A DNA stretch of 64,000 nt from Variovorax paradoxus_P (GTDB taxonomy: Bacteria > Pseudomonadota > Gammaproteobacteria > Burkholderiales > Burkholderiaceae_C). Below are positions 26,521 through 38,100 of the stretch, piece after piece. Location: the NCBI RefSeq assembly GCF_050627025.1, contig NZ_CP192473.1; one strand, 5' to 3'. The translations under genes were made by a program, and so were the position numbers. The first letter of the stretch is position 1; each line of letters starts with the position of its first letter. The notes below the pieces were generated by a model. That model saw nothing but the letters and a program-made list of their open reading frames with translations, had not been told where the DNA came from and made no database searches.

Positions 26521-26982
26521 TTACTGCAAAAAGATCATTCCATTGAAATCTTCCACGGGATTTTCGCCCTCCATGTTTGGACGATAAAACCAGAAAATAA
26601 CTGCGGGCTTCCTCTCCTTCACACACCCCTCGATTTCCGGAAACCTCAGCCGCAAGTCGACCTTCCCTTTTAAAACACTTAAGGGGGCGAGTTGAACAAA
26701 ATTTGGGTCGTAACCCGGAACAAGATTTTCGCGGAGGGGCCTTGATTTATCGGCTCCGCAAAACGCAAATAATTTCGCTCCGCCTGGAGAGTTCCAAGGC
26801 AGAGAATTTTTAAAAATGGAGAGGCTTTGGTTTGACAAATTCATAACCTTGAACTCCAGCATCCAGCTTTTATTTTCCGCCTCGACCAAGATTTGCCCGG
26901 TGGCAAGTGCAGCTCGCGACACACCCAAAGCGAGCAAGAAAAAAATTAAAAAAATGATCTTTACGTTTTTAATATAGTCCAT
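26521..26982 (-). CDS. Small exported protein, putative immunity to the RHS toxin tip
   Basis: The 153-aa product has a signal peptide (NVKIIFLIFFLLALGVSRAA), so it acts in the periplasm or beyond. The mature part is beta-rich (SWMLEFKVMNLSNQSLSIFK, NFVQLAPLSVLKGKVDLRLR, PAVIFWFYRPNMEGEN) with two Cys residues. Its start overlaps the end of the RHS gene by 14 bp. The DNA here is AT-rich compared with the rest of the cluster, the normal sign of an exchangeable toxin-immunity pair. I recognise no family. The immunity role is inferred from position, size and base composition. Confidence 0.65.
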   Translation of the reverse strand: MDYIKNVKIIFLIFFLLALGVSRAALATGQILVEAENKSWMLEFKVMNLSNQSLSIFKNSLPWNSPGGAKLFAFCGADKSRPLRENLVPGYDPNFVQLAPLSVLKGKVDLRLRFPEIEGCVKERKPAVIFWFYRPNMEGENPVEDFNGMIFLQ

Positions 26983-29900
26983 CTTGGTTTCTCTTTACAT
27001 CCCGTTCAACTGCTCTGATTCGCCTGTCAATCCAACTTTTGCATTGACCATCGCAATTTTTCTGCGCCTTACCCTCCCTCAAGCACTCCAACTCCGCTTG
27101 AAATCCTCGATGTTCGGCATCTTTGAATTGCGGCTTCTCTGGGCCTACCATCCACTGCCCCCTATTTCCTTTGCATATGCTAGGACTTTCGGTAATAGCC
27201 TCTTTGAAATGCACATACTCATGGGCTTCAGTGCATTTCTCCCAATAAGGGCATTCTGGAACCTTTGCATCCGGGTGCACGTAAATTTTCAGCTCTTCAT
27301 CATCACAATAAACGCCGCTGCTTGGGTAAGTTTTAAGCGGATAGTCTTTATTTATTTTCCATTCGAGACCATTTGAATCAAGGTAGCGCTGAGGATTACT
27401 TCGGGCATATAGGTATGAGTTCTCCCCACGCCCTCGATTTATCAGATCGCGGGCCCCGTATCTCCCCGTATTTGGCTCATAGTACCTATTCCAGTTGTAA
27501 TGCAGCCCTGTTTCAACGTCCTCATACTGTCCTGGTAGCCTGAGGTGTGACGTAATCGTCGGCTTGTCCGGTGTTGAAGTTGGCGTGATGACGGCAGCCT
27601 CCCCAAAGGGGCTGTAACTCGCTGCCCAGACCACATTGCCCGCTTTGTCCGTCGCTTGCATCGGCGCGTTTAAATGGTTGTGCTGGTAATAGGCGATCGT
27701 GTCTTGGTTGTTCGTGTTCTTGGTCTTGACGAACAGGGTCCCCGTCGTGAACTCGCTGTTTGGCAGCGGGCCGTACTGGGTGGTGATGACCAGTTGTTCT
27801 GTGGCGCTGCTGGTTTGCGGTGCGTCTTGAGTGATGGCCTGCGTGGCTTCGGCGATCAGCCCTTCGTCGCTGTACAAGTAGTAGGTGCGCTTGGGTTGGC
27901 TCAGTGCTTGCAGTTGCCTGTCACGATACTGCTCCTTCCATGCGCGCCTGTTCAAGGGGTCATAGCCGTACCGCGCAATCACGTTGAGGGTGCTGTCCTT
28001 CACCTCGATCAGGCGGTTGTCGCTGTCGTACACGAAGGCGGTGGTATTGCTGCCGTCGGTCTTTGAGATATTGTTGCCGTTGGCATCCCACTTGTAGGCA
28101 ACCATGCTGGTGCCATCAGGGCTTGGCCGGCTCGTGAGCCTGTTGTTGGCGTCGTAGCTCCAGTTGCCAGCGCCCGTCCTGCTGTGCTTCGTGCGGTTAG
28201 CCATACCATCGAGTTCGAAGCTCTCAATGTCCGTCAGGATGCTACCCGCATCGGTCTTAACCTGCGTCAGCCTCAGTTCGTCGTCGTAGCCGTAGGTGGC
28301 GTTCTGCGTCTTGATCAACCCACCTGCACTGTCACTTCGGTTGGCCGTCTTAATCTCCTGCAGCTTGCCGTAGGTGTTGGCGACGCTCAGGGTAGTCAGC
28401 TGACCAGGCGTGCGGCTCTTCAGGCTCTCCAGATTCAGCAGGCCATCCCAGGTCTTATCCTGCGTACCGCCCCCTGGCAACGTGATCTTGCCCGGCGCCA
28501 GCCACTTGAACTGGTTCACACTCAAGGTGCCTTCGCCGGGGATCGTGACGGTTTCCAGCTCGCCGTGCTGGCTGTAGCCGTAGTTGATCTGGGTACCGTC
28601 GGCCCACTTCAGGCCGCTCTTATACCCCGCTAGGGTGTAGCTATAGCCATAACTCAGGCTGAAGCTGCCCCCGGCAGAATTGGGGTAGCTGATCGTTTCG
28701 CCGGTCTTCCGGCCCGCGCCGTCGTAATTGAAGGTCGCGGTGGTGGTCTGCTGGCTTGCCGGGCGCGTGGCGTCCGTGTCACTCCAGGTGGCGAGTTGGT
28801 TCTCCGCGTTCCAGGTCAGGCTAGTGGTGCGCACGGTCGCAGCTGCCTTTATCTGCTTCATGTTCAAGAGGCGGTTAGCCGCGTCGTAGGTGTAGTGCTT
28901 CTTGGTGCCGGTCGCGTCCTCGCGCTCGCTGAGGTTGCCCGCCGCGTCATAGCTGTAGCGGGTAACTTGCCCGAGAGCTAGTGTCTCGCTCAAGAGCCGG
29001 TTGTTGCGGTCGTAGCTGAACCTCGTGACGTTGCCTTTGACATCGGTAACCTGGATGAGATTTCCTCGACTATCGTAGGCGGCCTGAGTGATGCCCCCCA
29101 GTGCATCAGTGGCCTGTACCATCTGACCCAGCGCGTCGTACTTGAAGCTGCGGGTCTTGCCGTTGGCATCAGTTTCCTTGGCGAGTCGGCCCTTGGCGTC
29201 GTAGGTCTTGGCCCTGATGGACTGCTGGAGGCCGCCAGCCCCAAGGTTGCTGACCGTCTCAACGGTCGCCCGCTCACGGTTGTCGTACTTGGTCTGCTTC
29301 CTGTAGGTGGGGTACTGGATGTCGGTGGGGCCAAAGAGGCTTCCGATGCCGCCCGCCGTAGAACCGTCCTGAACTTGGTAACCATAGTGGGTAGCATTGG
29401 CCAGCGCATCGCTGTCACTGGCGATGCGCTGGAAGTTGTCCCAACCGGTGGTGCGCTTCCGCCCGTCCTCATCGGTTTGGCCGGTGATCTGGCCTTGGGC
29501 GTCGTAGCTGGTCGTGGCGTGCCCGCCCACGGCGTTGGTGCTCTGGATACGGCGGTTCATGGCGTCGTAGGCCATCTGCACCGCATTGCCCGTCGCATCA
29601 GTGCTGCTCTCAAGGTTGCCATTGGCATCGTAGCTCAGGGTGCGAGCGTGTCCCAGGGCGTTGACGACCTTGATGAGGTTGCCCTTGGGGTCAGTCTCAT
29701 AGACGCTGGCGTTGCCTCGCGGGTCGGTGTACTTAGCCAACTTGCCAATGCGGTTGTAGATGTAGCTTCTGGTGTTGCCCTCCGGGTCTATCGTGCTAGC
29801 GACTTGGCCTGCGCTGTCGTACCCAATCTGCCAAGCAGCATCAGGCGTGCCGGTGTCATTGAGCGCATTGCGTCCCTTGCGCATGATCTGCGTCGGGCGT

Positions 29901-31510
29901 CCTGCAGCGTCCCGCATGTATTCTGTGATTCGCTGCTCGGGTAGGCCCGCCGCCTCGGTCTTTTTCGCCAATGTGCCCTTGGCGTCGTACTCGTACAAGG
30001 TCTTGGTCCCGAGTTCGTCTGTCTCTTCTAACGGCTGCAAGTGGCGCGCGTCGTAGCGAGTGTTGGTCGTAGCTCCATCGGGGTACTGGACCTGCGTGAC
30101 CTGCTCGAACTCGTCTCGCGTGTAGATCGAAGAGAAGCCACGAGCGTTCGTGCGCGTCTCGGTCCTCGTGCTGGGATCTCGTTTGATCTCTGTCTCCGTA
30201 CGTCCATTAATCTCGTACTTCACCAGATCGCCCGCCCGATCATGGCTGTAATCCTCGACCTTCCGGCCCGCTGCGGTGGCCGGCCCTGTCACCTTGCTGT
30301 AGAAAAGCTTCTTTGTACTGTCCCAACTCGAACCGTACTCCGTGACTCCACCATCGGCCGCCGTCATCGTCTTGATGTTCGTGCCCTCGGCGTCGTACGT
30401 CAGCTTGGTTTCCCCGCCCTTGGGATCAGTGGTCTTAGTAAGCCGCTGCCTGCTGTCGTATTCGTAAGAGACGGTCTGGTTCCGGACGTCGGTTGCCGCC
30501 GTCATCCGACCCTGTGTGTCGTAGGCGTAAGTCACGGTTCGCTGCGGAAGGTCTCGGCTGTTGCCCGCCTGCGGCCAGTCCTTAGCCTGTCCGAGGTATC
30601 CCCTAGCGTCGTAGTGCAGCGTGATGATCACGTTGCCGGTCACCGCCGCCGTGCCGCCGTCGATGATGCGCACGATCTGCCCGGCCGAATTGCGCTGCAT
30701 CCACACCGTGTTGTTGTTCTTGTCGCCGTAGCGACTGATGCGCCCTTCTTCGTCGTACTCGGCCCAATCACCGGCCCTGTCAGCCCAGCGCCATCCGCTC
30801 GCGACGCTCTTCAGGCTCGACAAGCTCACGCTGCCACCCGTCGGCAGAGCAATTGGTGGAAGCTTTTGGATGGCTTGCTTTTTCAGGGTGAAGCGGTTCT
30901 TGAAGATGTACGTTCCGCCTGCCCCCACGTACAAGGTGCTCTGACGACGGTAGCCTTCGATGACGTCGCTGGAGTTGCTTGCCAAATTGCCGCCGATGCT
31001 TGCGCACCCACTCGCGAAGCCGGTGGTGATGACCGTGTCCAGCGGGGCGGCGGTCTGGTTGTAGCTGCGGTTAAGCGGCAAATACGTCTCGGGCGACACG
31101 GCCGGGCTCGATGGGTTACCCGTCGACCCGGTTACACCATCGCTCGGTTGCCAATCCTCATCAACCCATATCCAGCATGTCGCGGGTGCGCTGCTTTGGC
31201 TGCCATTGCTCATGCCGGGTGCACCGCCTCCGGTGTTCTGGGTCATGAGTGGCTTGTAGCTCGCCGAAATACCGTCCCAGTGACGATTGAAGCGCCAACC
31301 GGTCCCGTTGAACGTGCGCTTCCATTCGACAGGGCCTGCGGCCGTCTGTACGCTCAAATCGACAACGTCGATGCTGAGCGTTCCATTCGGCGGCACCACC
31401 GTGACCTGAGCCACGGCGGCATTTCCAACGCCTATCGTCAGAACCGCAAAGAGCCCTGCGATAGTCCACGCGCGATGCCCTCTTGCCGACGCGACACTTG
31501 CAATCCTCAC
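26969..31510 (-). CDS. Exported RHS/YD-repeat protein with HExxH C-terminal toxin-like tip
   Basis: The start is GTG 31510, overlapping the upstream stop (GTGA). The 1513-aa product has a signal peptide (HRAWTIAGLFAVLTIGVGNA) and an N-terminal domain of about 250 residues. More than twenty YD repeats follow (for example YDARGYLGQAKDW, YDANGNLESSTD). The RHS-core end reads LPGQYEDVETGLHYNWNRYY, then NPQRYLDSNGLEW near residue 1380. Beyond this the last 130 residues are a different, AT-rich-encoded domain with HEYVH at 1430-1434 and a downstream Glu in FQAELECL, a likely zinc metallopeptidase. The usual RHS partners (VgrG, PAAR, T6SS) are absent; a Sec signal and a T2SS-like cluster are present instead. 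Confidence 0.9.
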   Translation of the reverse strand: MRIASVASARGHRAWTIAGLFAVLTIGVGNAAVAQVTVVPPNGTLSIDVVDLSVQTAAGPVEWKRTFNGTGWRFNRHWDGISASYKPLMTQNTGGGAPGMSNGSQSSAPATCWIWVDEDWQPSDGVTGSTGNPSSPAVSPETYLPLNRSYNQTAAPLDTVITTGFASGCASIGGNLASNSSDVIEGYRRQSTLYVGAGGTYIFKNRFTLKKQAIQKLPPIALPTGGSVSLSSLKSVASGWRWADRAGDWAEYDEEGRISRYGDKNNNTVWMQRNSAGQIVRIIDGGTAAVTGNVIITLHYDARGYLGQAKDWPQAGNSRDLPQRTVTYAYDTQGRMTAATDVRNQTVSYEYDSRQRLTKTTDPKGGETKLTYDAEGTNIKTMTAADGGVTEYGSSWDSTKKLFYSKVTGPATAAGRKVEDYSHDRAGDLVKYEINGRTETEIKRDPSTRTETRTNARGFSSIYTRDEFEQVTQVQYPDGATTNTRYDARHLQPLEETDELGTKTLYEYDAKGTLAKKTEAAGLPEQRITEYMRDAAGRPTQIMRKGRNALNDTGTPDAAWQIGYDSAGQVASTIDPEGNTRSYIYNRIGKLAKYTDPRGNASVYETDPKGNLIKVVNALGHARTLSYDANGNLESSTDATGNAVQMAYDAMNRRIQSTNAVGGHATTSYDAQGQITGQTDEDGRKRTTGWDNFQRIASDSDALANATHYGYQVQDGSTAGGIGSLFGPTDIQYPTYRKQTKYDNRERATVETVSNLGAGGLQQSIRAKTYDAKGRLAKETDANGKTRSFKYDALGQMVQATDALGGITQAAYDSRGNLIQVTDVKGNVTRFSYDRNNRLLSETLALGQVTRYSYDAAGNLSEREDATGTKKHYTYDAANRLLNMKQIKAAATVRTTSLTWNAENQLATWSDTDATRPASQQTTTATFNYDGAGRKTGETISYPNSAGGSFSLSYGYSYTLAGYKSGLKWADGTQINYGYSQHGELETVTIPGEGTLSVNQFKWLAPGKITLPGGGTQDKTWDGLLNLESLKSRTPGQLTTLSVANTYGKLQEIKTANRSDSAGGLIKTQNATYGYDDELRLTQVKTDAGSILTDIESFELDGMANRTKHSRTGAGNWSYDANNRLTSRPSPDGTSMVAYKWDANGNNISKTDGSNTTAFVYDSDNRLIEVKDSTLNVIARYGYDPLNRRAWKEQYRDRQLQALSQPKRTYYLYSDEGLIAEATQAITQDAPQTSSATEQLVITTQYGPLPNSEFTTGTLFVKTKNTNNQDTIAYYQHNHLNAPMQATDKAGNVVWAASYSPFGEAAVITPTSTPDKPTITSHLRLPGQYEDVETGLHYNWNRYYEPNTGRYGARDLINRGRGENSYLYARSNPQRYLDSNGLEWKINKDYPLKTYPSSGVYCDDEELKIYVHPDAKVPECPYWEKCTEAHEYVHFKEAITESPSICKGNRGQWMVGPEKPQFKDAEHRGFQAELECLREGKAQKNCDGQCKSWIDRRIRAVERDVKRNQDGLY

Positions 31511-32130
31511 TGTTCTGCTCCCTGCTGTTTTTCTGAACTAACCTGAGTGCTGCGAAGCGCAGCAGCAAACTCTTGCGAATCGAAGCCATCTCTCATGTGA
31601 TGGCCTCTGACGATCAAGTAAGGAATGCCATTGCCCCCGAGGCTCGCCAGCCGCGCCTGGCAGCCATGGTCCCGGTCGATGTCGCACTGCTCGTACTTGA
31701 AGCCGTGCTGGTCCATCCAGCTCTTGGCTTCGCGGCAGTTGGGGCACCAGTCGGCGCTGAACATGAAAACGTCGCTCGCCTGGGTGCCAGCGGCCAGTGC
31801 GGCAAGTTGGTCTGCGCTGTCATTGCGTCCCACTCGCGAGGCAATGCTGCCAACACCCTGGCCGGTAGATCCGCGCTTGTGCACCATCTGATAGCCGAGA
31901 TAGAGGCCAACGATCAGCACGAGCACGAGCAACCATTTAGACCAGGCGAAGTCGCCGGCTCCGGACGACACGTGCGCGTATTTCTGCAATCGCCGATCCG
32001 GCCATGACGAGGACACCCTCGCTGCGTCGGCGGCCTTGCTGTAGGCGACACCGCAACCGGGACATTGCCAGACTGGCGCTTCGGCGTCCTCGGGACGAAC
32101 GAGCTGGCACTTGGCACAGATGGTGGGCAT
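31507..32130 (-). CDS. Membrane glutaredoxin/thioredoxin-like protein with N-terminal zinc ribbon
   Basis: The start ATG 32130, with AGGAAGA ahead of it, gives 207 aa; the longer frame shadows the upstream gene. A zinc ribbon occupies residues 5-26 (CAKC and CPGC). One transmembrane helix follows (about 66-83, KWLLVLVLIVGLYLGYQMV), then a glutaredoxin-like domain with the redox pair C129-P-N-C132 in FSADWCPNCREAKSW and the cis-Pro loop GNGIPYLIV. The ribbon should be cytoplasmic and the redox domain periplasmic. It sits between the giant Ig-protein gene and the RHS gene, so I infer a role in disulfide handling of these exported proteins. Confidence 0.75.
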   Translation of the reverse strand: MPTICAKCQLVRPEDAEAPVWQCPGCGVAYSKAADAARVSSSWPDRRLQKYAHVSSGAGDFAWSKWLLVLVLIVGLYLGYQMVHKRGSTGQGVGSIASRVGRNDSADQLAALAAGTQASDVFMFSADWCPNCREAKSWMDQHGFKYEQCDIDRDHGCQARLASLGGNGIPYLIVRGHHMRDGFDSQEFAAALRSTQVSSEKQQGAEQ

Positions 32131-32147
32131 AGACGTCTTCCTGCTGC

Positions 32148-35100
32148 TCAGCTGCACTGCGTCTTGCCGCCTGGCACGGCCATGCACTTCTTGCCCGGCA
32201 GGGGAATCGATGTGCTGCCGCCACCGATGCCGCCGAACCCACCGCTTCCCCAGCTGCCGGAACCGCCGCTGCTGCCGCCGCTTCCTCCGCCCGTTCCGGG
32301 CGCAGGGCACGTGCTGCGTGAGTTGTTGAACCAACTCGTCGACGTCGAGCCGTCGGACTCCATCCCGTTCTTGCAGGTGTAGTCGTAGCTCACGCGCGTG
32401 GTGTTGCTGTAGTTGTAGCAACCGCCCCCGCTCGCATTGCCGGCATTCGCCGGCGTATCGAGCGACTGCAGCGCGATGACCCGATAGGGAATCGTGACCC
32501 GCTGCTTGGCCTGCAAGTCCGTGGGCACCTGCACCAGGAATTCATAGCGGAAGAAGGCATCGCTCTGCGGCAACTGCTGCTTCACCGCGTCCGCGCGGAT
32601 GAGCCCATGGTTCGTCAACGAGAGTTCACCGTAGAACACGTCACCGGGGTTCATCTTGGGCAGATTCACCGAGCTCGGCTGCATCACCACCACCGCCGCG
32701 GGAACGTCCGTCTCGAAGGTCGCGTCGATGATCACGTCGTACTGGTCCTCCACCGTGACCTCGCGCACGCTCCACTCCACCGTGATCAGGTTGTAGTTGA
32801 GGAAGATCGGCTGCGTGAGCGTGATGCCGGGCTTGATCTGCAGGCGCCCCGCCACCTCCTGGTGGTTGTTCGCACGCGCGCGGTAGGTATAGCGGCCGGC
32901 CGGAATACCCTGGAAGTACGCCTCGCCCAGATTGTCCGTGGTGAGTTGGTAGCTCACGCTGGCGACGTCTTCGTTCTGCAGCGTGACATTCGCGCCCGCC
33001 AGACCAGGAATCAGCTGGCCCTGTTTGTCGAGGGTGGCCGTGTAGATGTCGCTGGCGCGGAAGAGCGCGCTGCCTTTGCCGCTCTGCGTCACGCTGGCAT
33101 AGATGTTCAGGCTCTGCGCCGGTACGTTGGTGCCCTGCACATTCAGCCGGAACTCGTACACGCCCTCTTGCAGCCCTGCCGGTGGTTTGAACGCGATGTC
33201 GATGGTCCGCTTCTCGCCCACTGCCAGGTTGCCATCGCCGCTGCTCGAAATGTTGACCCACGACGGCACCGCGCTGCCATCGGGCTTGGCGAGCGTGAAC
33301 GCCAAAGCCAGCGCATCCTGCGTGCCTTTGTTCTGCACGGTCACGCTTTCGATCTGGTTGGCGCCCTGCGACATGCCGGTTTCGATCACGGTGGGCAGAC
33401 TCACCAGATAGGCCTTCGCCTCGCTCAACGCGTAGTTGATGCGCACCAGACCGATGGGCGCGCCGGCTCCCTGCGGCCGCTCGTCGCTGTACACGCTCAG
33501 GATGATGCTGCCCGATGCAAGCGCCTCGTTGGTGGCGCTGAACACGACGGGGATGTTGACCTGCGAACGCTCGCCGATGCTGGCCGGCGCCGGCAACTGC
33601 AGGCTGATGCCGGTGGGCAGTTGCCCGGTGGGCTGGGCACTGGCTTCCAGCACAAAGCGCATGTTGGTGGCCGTCGTGCCTGCGCCCGAGCGTGCGATGA
33701 AGGGCACCGGGTAGCTGTAGTTGCGCGGCACATCGACCTTGAACGGCGTGGGTCCGTAGGTCACGCGATTGATCGTGAAACTGCGTTGCTCGGGCCGGTC
33801 GGTCAGGTCCGGATGAATGGCACTGACCTTGTAGAGGCCCGCATCCGTCGCCGTGGGCTGGAATGTGTAGGTGAACGCGCCGCTCGGGTCGGTGAGCACG
33901 CTGAACACGCGCTCGAAGCCTTGCTGGTTGAACACCAGCTTGAGACGGGTGCCCGGCAGTGCCTGGTTGCTGCCGCGCGCCAACGCGCGGCCGGTGATGA
34001 CGATGTCCTGGTCGCCGAACGACGTGAGCGGGGTGACGTTGGTGACCTCGCCCACGTACGCCGTGTCGACCAGCGACACCGCTTTTTCGCTGCCACGGCC
34101 AGCGATCACGACCTGGTCATCCTGCCCGCTGCGATAGCGCATCTTGTCGACCTCAAGCTTCACGCGGATGCTGTTCGGGCTGGAGCCCGGCACCGCCAGA
34201 TCGAACTGGTCGGAGGTGTAGCTGGCGCCTGCGGGAATGCGCGCAACGGTCTGGCCATTGGTCAGGGTGACCACATTGGCGCCCACAGCTTGTTTGTATG
34301 GCTGCGTGGCGAGCACGTTGCCATCGGTGTCGAGGATCTTGAATCGCAACTCGCTCGATGGGTCGTTGCCTCCGGCGGTGGCGGTCAGGAACTCGACCTC
34401 GACCTCGGAAGTGTTTTCGATGGTCAAGCGCACCTTGCCGGTGGCACCTCGGGTGAACTCGCCTGTGGAAATGCCAACCACAAGCGCACTGTCGCCCACG
34501 TCCAGTGTCTGGTTCCGCGCGATCTTGACCGTCTCTCCTTCGTTCGGGCTGCTCTCGATGCCGACCTGGGCCTGAGCTTGGCCGGGCAGATCCGCATAGC
34601 CGCCAACCACGACGGTGACGAGTTGGGTCTGATTGCTGCCCAGCTCGAAAGGCTCGGACTTATGGTCCGCGAACTGGGTCGCGTCTCGATTGATCGGCAG
34701 GCGAATCACGACGCGGGCATTGCTCACGGCCGTGGCGGAGGTGTTGACCACCTGGGCCTGCACCTTGTTCATGACGCCGCGTTTGATCGGGAGGCCCGAG
34801 ACGATCTGCGTGCTGACCGAGGGCAGGCTCAGGCTGCGGCCAATCTCCTGGCCAGATGCGTCGACGCTGGCCACCGTGTAGCGGCGTTCGCCGCCGGAGA
34901 ATCCGCTGTCGCTGAAAGCGGTGGCGGCGATCGGGTTGGGTGTGAGCTTGACGCGCGTGGCATCGGGCCCCACGTAAACGTTGTAGCCCGACAGGCTGCC
35001 GTTCGGTGCCTGCCAGGAGAGCGCAGGCAGCGCATTGCCGATCTGTTCGACCCGCAGGTTGACGACGGGCAGCAGGCTGGCATTGAGGTAACCCGAGTTG

Positions 35101-38100
35101 GAAACGGCTGACTCGTTGCCCGCTGCGTCCACCGCGGTGACGGCGTATGCCCCTTGGCTCGGTGAAGGCTGCGGATCGTAGGTGACCGTGCCCTTCACGC
35201 GCGTCTTGATCGGCGTGAGACCCGTCACGCTGGTGATGCTGGTACCGCTCGCGCGGTACAGGTTGTAGTAGTCGACCGTGCTTGCAACCGGCGCCTGCCA
35301 GCTGGCCTTGATGCCTTGGCCCGTGAGAAGCAACGTCAGGTTCTGCGGCGCGCCCGGCGCATCGGCAATCGTCACGACTTCCACCGTCGCGCTCTGGCTC
35401 GAAACCGTTTCTTCGCCGTTGGACTTGCGAATCGATGCGACCGCGTACGTGTAGCGCGCATCCGCCGGGGTCTGGTCGACGTAGGTCGCGCCGCTCGAAC
35501 GTGCGAGGGCCACCAGTGCGCTGTCTGAAGGCCCCTTGCGGTAGACCTGGTAGGCGAAGGCTTCATCCACGGCCTGCCAAGTCAGCGACGCTTTGCCGCC
35601 CGGCATCGCCTTGCCGGTCAGCAGCAACGGCGCACCGGCGGGCGGCAGGTTGCCTTGGTAAACCTGAAAGCGGTTGGCTGCGGAGACACGCGTAGAGATG
35701 TTGTCCAGATCGTCCTGCGCCTGGCTGCTGAAGCTCAGGATTTCCGACGCGGCGAGACCCGCGTCAGAGGGCAGGATGAAGCTGGCTTTCCAGGTCGTCG
35801 CGTCAACCGCGCTCAAGCCGGCAATGGACGTTGGCTGCCGTCCAGCGCCCGAGAGCTGGTATTTGATCTGCGGTGTCGCGCCCGCCTTGGGGGCCTTGCT
35901 GAAGATGAAGGTCGCCTGCACCGTGGTGCTGGCGCCTGCCTTGATGGGGGCGCCGGGGTTGAGCGTGATCGAGGACAGCGCCGGCCCCGCCGTGTCGATC
36001 TTGAGCGTGGCACCCGAGGCCACCTCGGTGCCACGATTGCCGACGATGTCCCGGGCGGAGAACAGCGCATTGGCCGTGCCGGATGGCGTGTTCGCGTCGA
36101 TCAGGAAGGCCCCGGTGTAGGACGTGGCATTGGCCCTGGTGAGTTCGATCACGATCGGCGAGCCCCCCGCTGGCACGACCGCCAGGTACGGCGCCGTCTG
36201 CAGTTCCTCACTGACGCTCAGTTGGACGTTCACCTTGCCCTGGCCGATGCGTCCCGTCGCGGCGTCGACCTTGCCGAGCGGCTGATAGACCACAGAGATC
36301 GCCTTGGGCGCGGTGCCGTCCACCGTCACCTGCACCTGGTCGGTGGGCACGGAAGGCGTCGCTGCTGAATTGACGGCCACCATGCGATAGAACCAGGTTC
36401 CGTCCGGACTTGGCATGTCTTCGTACGTGGTGCCGCTGACCGGAGACGCATTCGCCTTGAAGCCTGCGCCGATGTCTGTAAAAGGCGTTCGCGAACGGTA
36501 GATGTCGTAGCCCGTGGCGTTGGGATCGGTTGAGCGCGTCCATACCAAGCGCACCTTGCCATCCGTAAGCGCGACGGCGGACAGGCCGGTCGGTGCGGTC
36601 GGCACCGTCGCATTCAGCGTCACGTTGACGGCGGTGGACGGCGCGCTCTGGCCATGGGCATTGCTTGCCTGCGCCTGAACCTGATTGAGGCCAGCAGCGA
36701 GCGTGACTGTTCCGCCGAAAGTCCCGTTGCTGGTGGTCAGCAAGGGACCAGACGGCTGGCCATTGACCAGAAGTTGCACGCTGCTGCCGGCAGCGGCGGT
36801 GCCCGATACCGGCAGTGCGGCAGTGCGGGTGGTCAGTCCGCTCTGCGGGCTGGTGATGACCGGCGCATTCGGCGCCGCGTGCGTGACCGTGACCTGGTAC
36901 GCCGCAGTGGTGGCATTGTTGAGCGAGTCCAGTGCGCGCCAGGCCAGCGTGTGGGCGCCGTTTGGCACACCGGCAATGCTGAGCGCCGCGCTGTAGCGGC
37001 CGCCCCCGGCGGCGGCGGCCGTCGCGGTGACTTGGCCGTCCAGGAGCAGTTCGACTCGAGCCACGCCGCTTCGATCCGTGACATCCACGGTAGCGACCCC
37101 ATCCCGGGCAACGATCGTGCCGTTGGTTAATGCAGCCGCATCCAGCTTGGCATTGGCGACGACGGGCCCCTCGGTGTCGGGCGCCTGCGGCGTTCGTGAG
37201 ACCGTGACGCCCACGCTTTGCTCACCGGTGCGGCCGGCCAGGTCGGTGGCGACAGCCTTCAGGACGTGCGCGCCGTCACTGCTCGCGTCGACGTTCCAGG
37301 TGTATGAATAGGGCGTGCTGGTACGCGTCGCGGCCGGTTGGTCGTCGAGATAGAACTGGACTTTGGCGATGCCGGACGCGTCGGACGCTGTGGCCTCGAC
37401 GGTGATCGGCTGGTTCACCACGCTGCCTGCGGCCGGACTGACCAGCACGACGATCGGCGCTTGCGAATCGAGGAGGACGCCGCCACTGAGGGCGGACGTC
37501 ACGACGGTGCCCGACGCGTTGCGGTATTGCACGCTGATGTTCTTGCGGCCTTCTCCTTCCGACAGAACGAACGGCACCTGCCCGCGACCGTTGGCAAGTG
37601 CGCTGAAAGCCACATTGGCGAAGCCGCCGTCTTCCGCGATGCGGTACTCCGTTGCATTGACGCATGACAGATCGAGCAGCACTTCGCGCTGTTCAACGAA
37701 CGGCGCCGCAGAAGCGAGCCGCAGGGAGCAATTGATCAGCGGTGCGGCCGTCAGAAAGCCCGCGAAGTTCACGCCGGTGGACACGTTGTCGCCCTGCCCT
37801 TGCGGGTTGGCAGTGAGTTCCTTGGGTCCACTTGGATGGCCCCACCAGTTGTTTGCCGCCTGGATCACCGTGACTGGCGACTTGTTGGAAACCGCCAGGG
37901 TCGAACTGCCCGCGAACTGCGTGCTGTCGATGATTGGCGCGCTGTTGTCTTCGGCTTCGATGCCGGTGGCGTTGCGCAAGAAGCTGGCGCCGGTGACGGA
38001 GGGGGATGCGCCGAGCAGGCGCAGGCCGATGCTGCTGTCGGTGAGTTGCAGATACTGCAGGGTCGGACTCCAGCCGCGCACCGTAAGTGCGGCGCCAGGG

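Noticed and set aside
26969..31510. RHS protein as a T6SS effector
   Set aside because: No VgrG, PAAR, Hcp or chaperone gene is present and the protein has an N-terminal Sec-type signal peptide.
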